This document shows positions 23,106 to 30,163 of a DNA stretch of 30,185 bases, one piece after another. Origin of the DNA: CAZWAP01 sp964632005 (GTDB taxonomy: Bacteria > Planctomycetota > Phycisphaerae > Sedimentisphaerales > Anaerobacaceae); NCBI GenBank assembly GCA_964632005.1, contig CAZWAP010000030.1, positions 1-30,185 on the forward strand, in the 5' to 3' direction. Every line of letters starts with the position of its first letter. The first letter of the stretch is position 1. Both the position numbers and the translations under genes were made by a program. The notes below the pieces were generated by a model that was given only the letters and a program-made list of their open reading frames with translations, had not been told where the DNA came from and made no database searches.

Positions 23106-23212
23106 CCCCTGGTCATCCGTATGGCTATACCGCCGGGCCAATACGGCTACCGGGGAGAAGGCTTTCTCGCCTGGAGCGGCGGTCCGGGCGGTGGGCCCGC
23201 AAAAATCGGGCC
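23106..23212. other. Densely structured intergenic segment
   Basis: Three potential hairpins follow each other. The first is two-tiered: CCCC-T-GGT (23106-23113) with ACCGGGG (23149-23155), then CCGTAT (23117-23122) with ATACGG (23141-23146), around an 18-base loop. The second is AGGC (23159-23162) with GCCT (23169-23172). The third is GGCCCG (23194-23199) with CGGGCC (23207-23212). The segment lies between the permease terminator and the next promoter, so it belongs to neither transcript on the + strand. It may be a small RNA, the remnant of a mobile repeat, or chance pairing in GC-rich DNA. The rest of the gap 22993-23221 shows nothing else. Confidence 0.35.
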
Positions 23213-23221
23213 GGCTGGTAC

Positions 23222-23250
23222 TTGACAAGCTTGCCCGAGCCAAATACACT
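23222..23250 (+). promoter_or_regulatory. Strong sigma-70-type promoter for the lipoprotein operon
   Basis: A consensus TTGACA (23222-23227) and TACACT (23245-23250) are 17 bases apart. The predicted transcript start near 23257 leaves about 89 bases of leader before the ATG at 23346. It should drive the lipoprotein, the Agl23-like gene and apbE, which are tightly packed on the same strand. Confidence 0.6.
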
Positions 23251-23345
23251 GCAGGGTCTATGCTGGTCAAGTCGCGGTTACCTGCTATGTGCTGGGCCGC
23301 TGGGCCGTGAAAGAGCAAGTTGTGGATCTTTGAGGTTAGAAGGAA

Positions 23346-24221
23346 ATGATCGGAAAATCTTCCAATTCAAGCGCAAAAGCTGTCGTAGCAAGCCTGTTTT
23401 TGGCCTCTTTCTTGTTTTTGTATGGCTGCAAGAAATCGGAGGAGCCAGCCGGGCCAACCGGCCCGAATGAGCCGTCTCCAGCCAAGATAGAGGCTCCTGG
23501 GACTGAAACTCCGGCTCTCGCACCTGCGAAAGGGCCCGCCGAGAAACCTACGAGCCCGTCCGGGCCGGCCGTACCCGACGAAAAACCCACCGAGGCTTCA
23601 TCCCCGGGCTCCGGTTCGGGCGAGAAGCTCGTGCCCATCGAGATTGAGCTGCCCAAGCCTATGTTTGTTGGCACCCCCCAGGATACGCGCGTGCCCAACC
23701 TGGAAAAACCCTTAGGCAAACCCCGTCCGCCGTTCCTGGCCCCGGTCGGTACAAAGAACGTCGCGCTTGGAAAGCCTGTTACCAGCAGCGACGAAGAGCC
23801 CATCATCGGCGAGCTCGAGATGATAACCGACGGTGACAAGGAGGCCGCCGACGGGAGCTATGTCGAGCTCGGGCCCTTCACCCAGCACGTCACGATCGAC
23901 CTCGAGGAGCCCCATTATATTTACGCCATCGTGGTCTGGCATTACCACAAGCAGGCTCGGGTTTATTACGACGTGGTGGTTCAGGTGGCCGACGACCCAG
24001 ACTTCATAACCAACGTCAGGACCCTGTTCAACAACGATATTGATAACTCCTCTGGCCTCGGCGTCGGCAAGGACAAGCACTACACCGAGACCAACGAGGG
24101 CAAGCTCATCGACGCCAAGGGTGTAAAAGCCAGGTACGTCCGGCTTTACAGCAGGGGTAATACCAGCAACGACCTGAACCACTACATTGAAGTTGCGGTG
24201 TACGGCAAACCCGCGGAATGA
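23346..24221 (+). CDS. Pro-rich lipoprotein with discoidin-like C-terminal domain
   Basis: A 291-residue protein; GAGG (23332-23335) is ten bases before the ATG. The hydrophobic segment ends in the lipobox L-Y-G-C with lipidated Cys28. Residues 32-105 are a linker rich in Pro, Glu, Ser and Gly, which would hold the domain away from the membrane. Residues 130-289 resemble an F5/8 type C (discoidin, galactose-binding-like) fold: NVALGKPVTSS at the start, the ITDGDKEAADG loop, TIDLEEPHYIYAIVVWH, and KARYVRLYSRGNTS near the end. Such domains bind carbohydrate or polymer surfaces. Its stop overlaps the next start (ATGA), so translation of the Agl23-like membrane protein is probably coupled to it. 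Confidence 0.8.
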   Translation: MIGKSSNSSAKAVVASLFLASFLFLYGCKKSEEPAGPTGPNEPSPAKIEAPGTETPALAPAKGPAEKPTSPSGPAVPDEKPTEASSPGSGSGEKLVPIEIELPKPMFVGTPQDTRVPNLEKPLGKPRPPFLAPVGTKNVALGKPVTSSDEEPIIGELEMITDGDKEAADGSYVELGPFTQHVTIDLEEPHYIYAIVVWHYHKQARVYYDVVVQVADDPDFITNVRTLFNNDIDNSSGLGVGKDKHYTETNEGKLIDAKGVKARYVRLYSRGNTSNDLNHYIEVAVYGKPAE

Positions 24222-25834
24222 AAAGCTCTGTAAAATGTTGCGTGCTGATACTGGCCGCGACAACAGTTGCAGCTGCGCTGCGTTTGCCCCGACTGGGGCA
24301 GCGCCCTATGCACGGCGACGAAGCCGTCCACGCCTGCAAATTCGGAGAATTGCTTGAGCGTGGCCTGTACAGCTATGATCCGAACGAATACCACGGCCCG
24401 ACGCTCAACTACCTGACGTTGATACCGGCTCGGCTGTGCTCGATAGAGAGGTATGCCCAGCTCAGTGAGCCGACGCTCCGGATTGTTCCGGTCTTTTTCG
24501 GTGTATTGCTTGTTTTTTTTGTCCTGCCGATAACCGCCGGGCTGGGCCCGCGTGCAAGTCCCTGGGCAGCGATCCTCGCGGCCGTATCCCCGGCTATGGT
24601 CTTCTACAGCCGCTACTATATCCAGGAGATGCTCCTGGTTTGTTTTACGTTCGCCGCGATAGTATTCGGGTACCGCTACGCTTGCAGTAGAAGGGCAACC
24701 TGGGCCGTGCTGACGGGGCTGTCTCTTGGACTGATGCACGCAACAAAAGAGACGTGCATCATCGCGTTCGCTTCGATGCTTGTGGGGCTGGGAGTGGTGT
24801 TGATTATGCGTCGTTGTGAAGGTCGGCGGTCCTTTGGTGAGGTCGTAGGGGCTGTCCGGCCGTGGCACCTGGGCGCGGGGGTCGTGGCCGCTGTGGGCGT
24901 CTCGGTGCTGTTCTACTCGTCGTTTCTATCCAACCCGCGGGGTATCCTCGACTCGATTACTACTTACACGAGGTACTTCGAGCGGGCCGGCAACAGCCGG
25001 ATTCACGAGCATCCCTGGTATTATTACCTCAGGATGCTGACCTGCTGGCGCTACGCCGACGGGCCCGTCTGGACTGAGGCTGTCATCGTGTTGCTGGCCT
25101 GCGTGGGGGTCGTTGCCGTCCTGGCGAAAAGATGGCTCGGCGCGGTTGACATCCATCTGGCTCGCTTCATTGTGTTCTACAGTCTTTCTATGGCGGTGGT
25201 GTATTCGCTGGTCCAATACAAGACACCCTGGTGTATGTTAGGTTTTCTACACGGGATGATCCTTTTAGCGGGGCTTGGAGCGGCGGCATTGATCGCGCTG
25301 GCGCCGAAGGGATTGAGCCGGCTGGTCGTGATAGTCCTGCTCTTTGGAGGTTCGTTATTGCTGCTTTGGCAGGCTTACTCGGCCAGCTACAGGTATTACG
25401 CCGACAGCCGTAATCCCTACGTCTACGCTCACCCGACCACGGAGGTTTTCGAGGTTGCCAGGCGTGTTGAAGAATATGCCGGGTTCCACAGGGATGGGCA
25501 TAATATGCTGATCGATGTGATATGTCCCGGCGATGATTACTGGCCGTTGCCGTGGTACCTGCGCCGCTTCTCGCACGTACGCTGGGCGAGCAAGGTGGAC
25601 TATGACAGGCCGTTGGCTCCGCTGATCATAGCTTCTCCTGCCGTCGAGGGTAACCTGGCGAAAAAGCTGTACGAGCTGACGCCTCTTGAGAGTCGCCGGA
25701 CGTATCTTTACCTTTTCGACAAGCCTTACTACGTATGGCTCCGGCCGAAAGTCAAGCTCGTTGGTTTTGTCCGCAAAGACCTCTGGGACGCGCACTATTA
25801 CAACGACCCCACCCTGGCCGAGCCGGATAAATAG
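24218..25834 (+). CDS. Agl23-like (TIGR03663-type) GT-C membrane protein
   Basis: A 538-residue protein with about ten to twelve hydrophobic helices. The ATG overlaps the previous stop by four bases (ATGA). The first periplasmic loop carries MHGDEAVHA (HGDE at 32-35), the acidic motif typical of GT-C glycosyltransferases, and SRYYIQEMLLV and HATKETC follow as in proteins annotated flippase activity-associated protein Agl23. Family members are thought to act in glycan assembly at the membrane from lipid-linked sugars, but the activity is not settled. The last 170 residues form a soluble domain (VARRVEEYAGFHRDGHNMLIDV onward). Together with the lipoprotein it may add sugars to an exported target. 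Confidence 0.78.
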   Translation: MKSSVKCCVLILAATTVAAALRLPRLGQRPMHGDEAVHACKFGELLERGLYSYDPNEYHGPTLNYLTLIPARLCSIERYAQLSEPTLRIVPVFFGVLLVFFVLPITAGLGPRASPWAAILAAVSPAMVFYSRYYIQEMLLVCFTFAAIVFGYRYACSRRATWAVLTGLSLGLMHATKETCIIAFASMLVGLGVVLIMRRCEGRRSFGEVVGAVRPWHLGAGVVAAVGVSVLFYSSFLSNPRGILDSITTYTRYFERAGNSRIHEHPWYYYLRMLTCWRYADGPVWTEAVIVLLACVGVVAVLAKRWLGAVDIHLARFIVFYSLSMAVVYSLVQYKTPWCMLGFLHGMILLAGLGAAALIALAPKGLSRLVVIVLLFGGSLLLLWQAYSASYRYYADSRNPYVYAHPTTEVFEVARRVEEYAGFHRDGHNMLIDVICPGDDYWPLPWYLRRFSHVRWASKVDYDRPLAPLIIASPAVEGNLAKKLYELTPLESRRTYLYLFDKPYYVWLRPKVKLVGFVRKDLWDAHYYNDPTLAEPDK

Positions 25835-25845
25835 GGACGTTAAAG

Positions 25846-26826
25846 TTGGCGAAGCTGCGCTCAGAACGCACGTACCTACAGAGCGATTGCGGTGCGATTG
25901 CCGGGATGAAGAGATTCTCTCACGAGGCAATGGCGACGACGTTCGAGGTGCTCGTGGTGCACCCGGACGAACGCTATGCCCGCCAGGCCGCCGCTGCTGC
26001 GTTCGACCTTGCCGATCGGCTTGAGCTGGAGTTGAGCCGGTTCGTCGAGAGCAGTGACATCTGGCGGATAAATCACGGCCCCGCCGGCCAACCCGTGGTG
26101 GTCGGCCTGGCGGCGTTTGAGTGTCTCGATATCAGCCGCAGGATTTACGACCAGACTAAAGGTGCCTTTGACGTTACCATAGGCTCATTATTGAAATGCT
26201 GGCGGGCTGACGGGGCCGAGGCTCGCCCACCGAGCCAGGAACAGTTGAAGGCCGCTCAGGGGCGAACGGGTATGGGCCTGCTGGAACTCAGCCGGGGGCA
26301 GCATAGCGTTACCGCCTTGGTCGAAGGTGTGCAGGTGGACCTCGGGGGTATAGGCAAGGGCTATGCGGTCGACCGAATGGGTGAGCTGCTGCGCGAATGG
26401 GGCGTTGATACGGCCCTTATTTCCGGGGGTTACAGTTCGGTGCTCGCCCTGGATCCGCCGCCCGGCAGGAGGGGCTGGCCGGTGAGCCTGACTCACCCGC
26501 AGCGGGCCGGCCAGGTACTTGCCAAACCCCAGCTTCAGAAACGTGCAATGGGCAGTTCTGGTCTTCGGAAAGGCCGGCACATAATCGACCCACGAACCGG
26601 TCGGCCGGTAAAGAAGAAGTGCGCCGCGTGGTCCTCGGCGCCTGAGGCAGCCACCGCCGACGCGCTATCCACCGCGTTTATGGTGATGAGCGTCGAAGAA
26701 ATCGAGAACTACTGCCGGGACCACCAGGAGGTCTCGGCAATGGTCGTCTTTGACACTGACTCGGGCCGAGCAAAGCAGGCGCCGCCGCTGCGTTTTGGCT
26801 GCTGGGAGCAGGTAGGGAGCACCTGA
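25846..26826 (+). CDS. apbE: ApbE, FAD:protein FMN transferase
   Basis: A 326-residue protein starting at a TTG (25846); AGGGA (25833-25837), overlapping the previous stop, is eight bases upstream. The in-frame ATG at 25906 has no clear site. The ApbE signatures are DLGGIGKGYA (165-174), HIIDPRTGRP (245-254) and ATADALST (269-276). ApbE attaches FMN from FAD covalently to Thr/Ser of target flavoproteins, classically NqrB/C and RnfG/D and also some exported reductases. No target with a D-x-x-S/T-G-A-T motif was noticed in this window. There is no signal peptide or lipobox, so it would act in the cytoplasm unless the start is wrong. It shares a transcript with the Agl23-like gene (11-base gap). 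Confidence 0.9.
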   Translation: MAKLRSERTYLQSDCGAIAGMKRFSHEAMATTFEVLVVHPDERYARQAAAAAFDLADRLELELSRFVESSDIWRINHGPAGQPVVVGLAAFECLDISRRIYDQTKGAFDVTIGSLLKCWRADGAEARPPSQEQLKAAQGRTGMGLLELSRGQHSVTALVEGVQVDLGGIGKGYAVDRMGELLREWGVDTALISGGYSSVLALDPPPGRRGWPVSLTHPQRAGQVLAKPQLQKRAMGSSGLRKGRHIIDPRTGRPVKKKCAAWSSAPEAATADALSTAFMVMSVEEIENYCRDHQEVSAMVVFDTDSGRAKQAPPLRFGCWEQVGST

Positions 26827-26892
26827 TTTGACCGCCGGCGGCCTGCTGCGTTTTGCCCCGGCTTATGGCGTGTGGAAACGGTGACCGACTGG

Positions 26893-26920
26893 CGGCCTGG
26901 CTGGCAAGCCGGCCGGTTAT
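26893..26920. terminator. Hairpin between convergent genes
   Basis: CGGCC-T-GGCT (26893-26902) pairs with AGCCGGCCG (26907-26915) with one bulged T and a four-base loop, and is followed on the + strand by a T-rich stretch (GTTATTCTTT). It lies between the ApbE stop (26826) and the convergent glycosyltransferase stop (26917), so it could terminate the + strand transcript. The T stretch is interrupted, so this is uncertain. Confidence 0.4.
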
Positions 26921-27639
26921 TCTTTCGACAGGGCGCGTTTTATGGCCCTCAGCTCGGCCAGGGTTGGCAGAGGCGCTCGCATTATTGAAAGTCGGCTGTC
27001 CAGGTCGCAGCTCCACTCGATGGGAAACTCCTTTATCCGGTAGCCTTTCTTGTGCGCCCTCAGTATGATTTCGACGTCAAACATAAACCCTTCGCTTACG
27101 CACTGCCCGTAAAGCTCGCGCGCGACATCGCCTTTATAGACTTTGAAACCGCACTGGGTGTCCGTGATGCCCGGAGGAAGCCCGAGCACGATCTTTAGCA
27201 GCCCTCTGATAGCCCTGGAGCAGATTCGCCGGCGCAACGGTTGAGCCCTGAGGATGGTGCTGGTGGCCAGCCTTCTCGAGGCATTCGCGATATCACAGGT
27301 TCCGTCCTTGAGCATCTCCAGGGCGGGCAGGGCATTGGCAAAAGGGACGCAGTATCCGCTGTCAGCGAACATAACATACCGCCCCGTAGAGGCCTTGATG
27401 CCCGTCCGGACGGCGTAGCCCTTTCCGCGATGAGGCTCGTACCGGATGACCTTTAGAGTTACACAGGTGGGCACTTTGACGCTCTCGGCGACCCGGGAGG
27501 TGTTGTCGGAGCTGCAGTCGTCCACAACGATGATCTCGCCCTGTAAGCCGTTGGACTCCAGGAATTCGGCGGCCCTTTGTACATCTACCGCGATCTTCGG
27601 GCTCTCGTTATAAGCTGGTATTACGATGGATAAGTCCAT
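26917..27639 (-). CDS. Family 2 glycosyltransferase (dolichyl-phosphate sugar synthase-like)
   Basis: A 240-residue protein. The start at 27639 (MDLSIVIPAYNE) is chosen because the predicted promoter would begin transcription close to 27704, which excludes the longer frame from 27708. GT-A features are IVIPAYNE (5-12) and IVVDDCSSDNT (37-47). The usual D-x-D reads D-S-G (93-95, MFADSGYCVP), and DTQCGFKVY near 160 is typical of the ALG5/DPM-like group. No C-terminal membrane helix is present. Such enzymes transfer a sugar from a nucleotide donor to a lipid phosphate. This could supply lipid-linked sugar to the Agl23-like protein nearby, although the two are convergent and not in one operon. 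Confidence 0.88.
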   Translation of the reverse strand: MDLSIVIPAYNESPKIAVDVQRAAEFLESNGLQGEIIVVDDCSSDNTSRVAESVKVPTCVTLKVIRYEPHRGKGYAVRTGIKASTGRYVMFADSGYCVPFANALPALEMLKDGTCDIANASRRLATSTILRAQPLRRRICSRAIRGLLKIVLGLPPGITDTQCGFKVYKGDVARELYGQCVSEGFMFDVEIILRAHKKGYRIKEFPIEWSCDLDSRLSIMRAPLPTLAELRAIKRALSKE

Positions 27640-27710
27640 AGGTCTTCTCTTGCGTACTATAAGAGCGGCTGTGCGCCGCTCCAGTTCACGTGCCACGGTT
27701 GGTCGCAAAG

Positions 27711-27738
27711 ATTATACCAGCATCTCTGCGTCTGGCAA
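27711..27738 (-). promoter_or_regulatory. Promoter of the glycosyltransferase gene (minus strand)
   Basis: On the minus strand TTGCCA (27738-27733) and a perfect TATAAT (27716-27711) are 16 bases apart, with TGG directly before the -10 as in an extended -10. The transcript would start near 27704, about 65 bases before the ATG at 27639. It gives the glycosyltransferase its own control, separate from the genes upstream at 27863-30092. Confidence 0.55.
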
Positions 27739-27824
27739 AGCCCAAATGGCGGCAAGCGGTGAATCCCCAAGAACTTATACCATCCTGGTAGGCCTCGGCC
27801 CTGCGCCAGGTCGAAATTTTCTGC

Positions 27825-27839
27825 GATCTCGACGAGATC
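27825..27839. repeat. 15-base perfect palindrome
   Basis: GATCTCG and CGAGATC flank a single central A (27825-27839). It lies in the 223-base gap between the cysteine-rich protein gene and the glycosyltransferase, about 90 bases upstream of the predicted glycosyltransferase -35 box. It could be a regulator-binding site; as a hairpin it would have almost no loop. No second copy was noticed in the window. Confidence 0.4.
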
Positions 27840-27862
27840 CAGGTGATTTCCTCGGTGCCTGT

Positions 27863-28360
27863 CTAATAGCTATCAAGCAGCTCATACACCGCCCTGTAGG
27901 GCCCGAGGAGCGTGGGGGTGATCCTGCAATCGGGGCAGGGCCAGTGAAAGAGCACCCGGCGGTCTTGCTCGGGCAGGTTGTTGGGGGCGTATGGGCGGCG
28001 GATGTAGCACTCGATACAGCAGGGCGGATAGCCGAAGAGGAAGCCTTCGAATCGCAGGGTCGGTGGGGACTTGTCGATGGGAGTGTTGTCGAACCTGCGC
28101 TTGTACAGCTCGATGAAGGCGGGAGACCGGCTGAAAATGGTCTCGGTGAGCTCTTTGCCGGTCTTCACCGTGCGGCGGACCTGCTCGGTCAGCAGGTCCA
28201 TCTTGTTGAGCAGGCCCAGGGCGCGGTCGGTGAGGGGCTTTTCCCATCGACTCAATGGTTTGAGCCCGCGGTGCGTAAGTATCGCCAGGTAAGCCAGCTC
28301 GAAATCTATCTCCTTGAGGGACTTGATGCAGGTTACCAGTTCCGGCTGATAGAAACTCAC
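27863..28360 (-). CDS. Small cysteine-rich protein of unknown function
   Basis: A 165-residue protein with a GTG start at 28360, preceded by AAGGG seven bases upstream. I do not recognise the family. The N-terminal 100 residues look helical and charged (SLKEIDFELAYLAILTHRG, then LLTEQVRRTVKTGKELTETIF). The C-terminal 60 residues are conserved-looking and carry C114-C115-x-x-C118 in FGYPPCCIECY and H139-x-x-C142-x-x-C145 in HWPCPDC, a likely metal site (zinc or iron-sulphur). It has no signal peptide or membrane helix, so it is probably cytoplasmic. It starts 43 bases after the triple-repeat exported protein and is probably co-transcribed with it, which suggests a maturation or accessory role; that is inference only. 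Confidence 0.72.
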   Translation of the reverse strand: MSFYQPELVTCIKSLKEIDFELAYLAILTHRGLKPLSRWEKPLTDRALGLLNKMDLLTEQVRRTVKTGKELTETIFSRSPAFIELYKRRFDNTPIDKSPPTLRFEGFLFGYPPCCIECYIRRPYAPNNLPEQDRRVLFHWPCPDCRITPTLLGPYRAVYELLDSY

Positions 28361-28403
28361 ACAATCGCCCTTTTCTTGGCTTGTTGTTTGCTGGTTTGAG
28401 ACG

Positions 28404-30092
28404 TCAGTTTTCCGGCGTCTGGGTATCCGCTGGCGGGTCGGTGGTCTGCAGCCATCTCTCGGCGAACCGGGCCAGGTCGATGAAGTCCTGCCGGCAGTCC
28501 TTGTTGAAATCGCCGGGCAGGTAGAGGCTGCCGAGGTGCCCGCAGCGGTTGGGCAGCTCGAGGATTCTGCCGAGCACGGCGAGCTTGATTCGGCCGTTGT
28601 GGAAAGGCACGTGCGGCGGGTCTATCCGCAGGCCGGAGTAGCTGAAAGAGCCGTGCGACATATAGTGGCACGCTATGACGTGTACATCCATAGACAGGCC
28701 GAGCCGCGGGTTGACTACCTGCCAGTAACCCATATTCACCGCGGCGCCGCAGACCTCGCACAATTCGAGGCCGCGCTGCAGGTAATTGACCTTATAGGGC
28801 CCGGTCGGTTCGGGAATACCTGGGCCGGGTCCATACTCGGGCAGGGCGTCGATGGCCTGGGCGAACTGCATGGCCAGCTCGATTCCGTCGGGGATAAGGT
28901 TAGCGTCCTGGTCGGGGTTGTAGAGGTTATAACCGGCAGCGAGCTCTTCGGTATCCGCCAGCAGGTCGCCATCGTAATCGTTGGCATCGGGGGCGAGCTG
29001 GCCGACGGGCTTGACCGAATAATCGAGGGGCAGTTGGTGGTCGTTGGGGTCATTGGGAAATCGCAGGCCCAGCACCCGCAGCAGCCGGGGAATGTCCACC
29101 CTACCCTGATGGACCTGGCCGTAACAATCGAACGAGCCGTGCTCCATATAGTGCAGTGCCAGGTCGGGCAGGAACATCCTCTCGAGAGGGTCGTTGGGGT
29201 CGGGGTACTTGAGATTGAGGGCGGGATTGACGATCTCCCAGCCGCCCATATGTATCATCGCGCCGCAGACGTGGCACGCCTCGAGGCCGTCGAGCAGGTG
29301 GGCGATCTTGTAGGTTTCTTCGGGCGGATCGCCGGGGGGATGGTATTCGGGCAGCCCGGCCACAGTTAAAGCACACTTTTGGGCCAGCTCGACGCCGTCG
29401 GGTATTCCGTTGCGGTTCTGGTCGGGATCGAAAGGCTGATAGCCGATGGCGGACTCTTCGGAGCTGCTGAGAAGGTCCACATCGTGGTCGGCGGCGACGG
29501 GCAGTTGATGGTCGTCGGGCTCTGAGGGCAGGCGGAGTTCGAGGGCAGCGGCCAGGGCCGGGACGTCTACCCTGCCGTCGTGCTCGGTGCCGGCATAGCT
29601 GAATGAGCCGTGCTCCATATAGTGGAGGCAGATGTAGGGGCAGGTGACCGTCAGGTGCTTTACGGGGTTGACTATCTCGACGAAGCCCATATTGATCTGC
29701 GTCGGGCAGCTCTCACAGGTTTCCAGGCCGAACGCGGGATGCTCGACTCTGTAGGTTTGTCCGGGGGCCGCGTTTGGCTCTGTGGGTAGGTCATCGATAG
29801 CAGCAGCCACGAGCAGGGCCAGCTCGACGCCGTCGAGCACGTCGTTGCGATTCTGGTCGGGATTGGCCTTGAGATAGGCGAGCAAGGCTTCCTCGGTATC
29901 GGCGAGGAAGTCGCCGTCGGTATCGGCCGGTACAGGCAGCAAGTGGGGGTCCGGTCCCCCCGCGGCTGCTCTCTGCGTGCCGAGTTGCGTGCCCAATGAG
30001 ATCGCCGCCGCAGTCCCCGCGGCAAGGGCGCGCCTCCTGAACCTGCGGTGTTTACTGGGGCGTTTTCGGCGTGATGAGTGCGGCCTTCTCAT
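28404..30092 (-). CDS. Exported triple-repeat protein with CxxC, HYMxHGSF and calcium-like loops, dockerin-like C-terminus
   Basis: A 562-residue protein. The ATG at 30092 has an ideal GGAGG (30105-30101) eight bases upstream. A long, very basic N-terminus (RRFRRRALAAGTAAAISLG) is a Tat-like or long Sec signal, ending near residue 45. Three repeats of about 150 residues follow (52-197, 198-353, 365-515). Each has two Asp-rich loops of the thrombospondin-3/EF-hand kind (for example DTDGDFLADTEE and NPDQNRNDVLDG), a CxxC pair (126, 273, 445) in a C-x-x-C-x-x-x-x-x-M-G context, and HYMxHGSF (157, 314, 476). Residues 527-548 (GDFNKDCRQDFIDLARFAERWL) resemble half of a dockerin. I know no named domain with this combination; the function is open. 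It is probably calcium-bound and extracellular or periplasmic. Confidence 0.82.
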   Translation of the reverse strand: MRRPHSSRRKRPSKHRRFRRRALAAGTAAAISLGTQLGTQRAAAGGPDPHLLPVPADTDGDFLADTEEALLAYLKANPDQNRNDVLDGVELALLVAAAIDDLPTEPNAAPGQTYRVEHPAFGLETCESCPTQINMGFVEIVNPVKHLTVTCPYICLHYMEHGSFSYAGTEHDGRVDVPALAAALELRLPSEPDDHQLPVAADHDVDLLSSSEESAIGYQPFDPDQNRNGIPDGVELAQKCALTVAGLPEYHPPGDPPEETYKIAHLLDGLEACHVCGAMIHMGGWEIVNPALNLKYPDPNDPLERMFLPDLALHYMEHGSFDCYGQVHQGRVDIPRLLRVLGLRFPNDPNDHQLPLDYSVKPVGQLAPDANDYDGDLLADTEELAAGYNLYNPDQDANLIPDGIELAMQFAQAIDALPEYGPGPGIPEPTGPYKVNYLQRGLELCEVCGAAVNMGYWQVVNPRLGLSMDVHVIACHYMSHGSFSYSGLRIDPPHVPFHNGRIKLAVLGRILELPNRCGHLGSLYLPGDFNKDCRQDFIDLARFAERWLQTTDPPADTQTPEN

Positions 30093-30133
30093 TTTTTCTT
30101 CCTCCATAATAAAGCCGAGAGAAACCAAACAAA

Positions 30134-30163
30134 ATAATACCACGGCAGGTTCGCTTCTGTCAA
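30134..30163 (-). promoter_or_regulatory. Strong sigma-70-type promoter for the triple-repeat protein (minus strand)
   Basis: On the minus strand a consensus TTGACA (30163-30158) and TATTAT (30139-30134) are separated by 18 bases, with TGG directly before the -10. The transcript would start near 30127, leaving a leader of about 35 bases with the GGAGG ribosome binding site before the ATG at 30092. The strong promoter and site suggest high expression. Confidence 0.6.

Noticed and set aside
27626..28399. 257-codon plus-strand frame over the glycosyltransferase start and the cysteine-rich gene
   Set aside because: It is antisense to two recognisable minus-strand features and a promoter, and its product shows no family motif.
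28536..29369. 277-codon plus-strand frame within the triple-repeat gene
   Set aside because: The minus-strand product has three clear repeats and an ideal start; the plus-strand frame is a by-product of that repetition.
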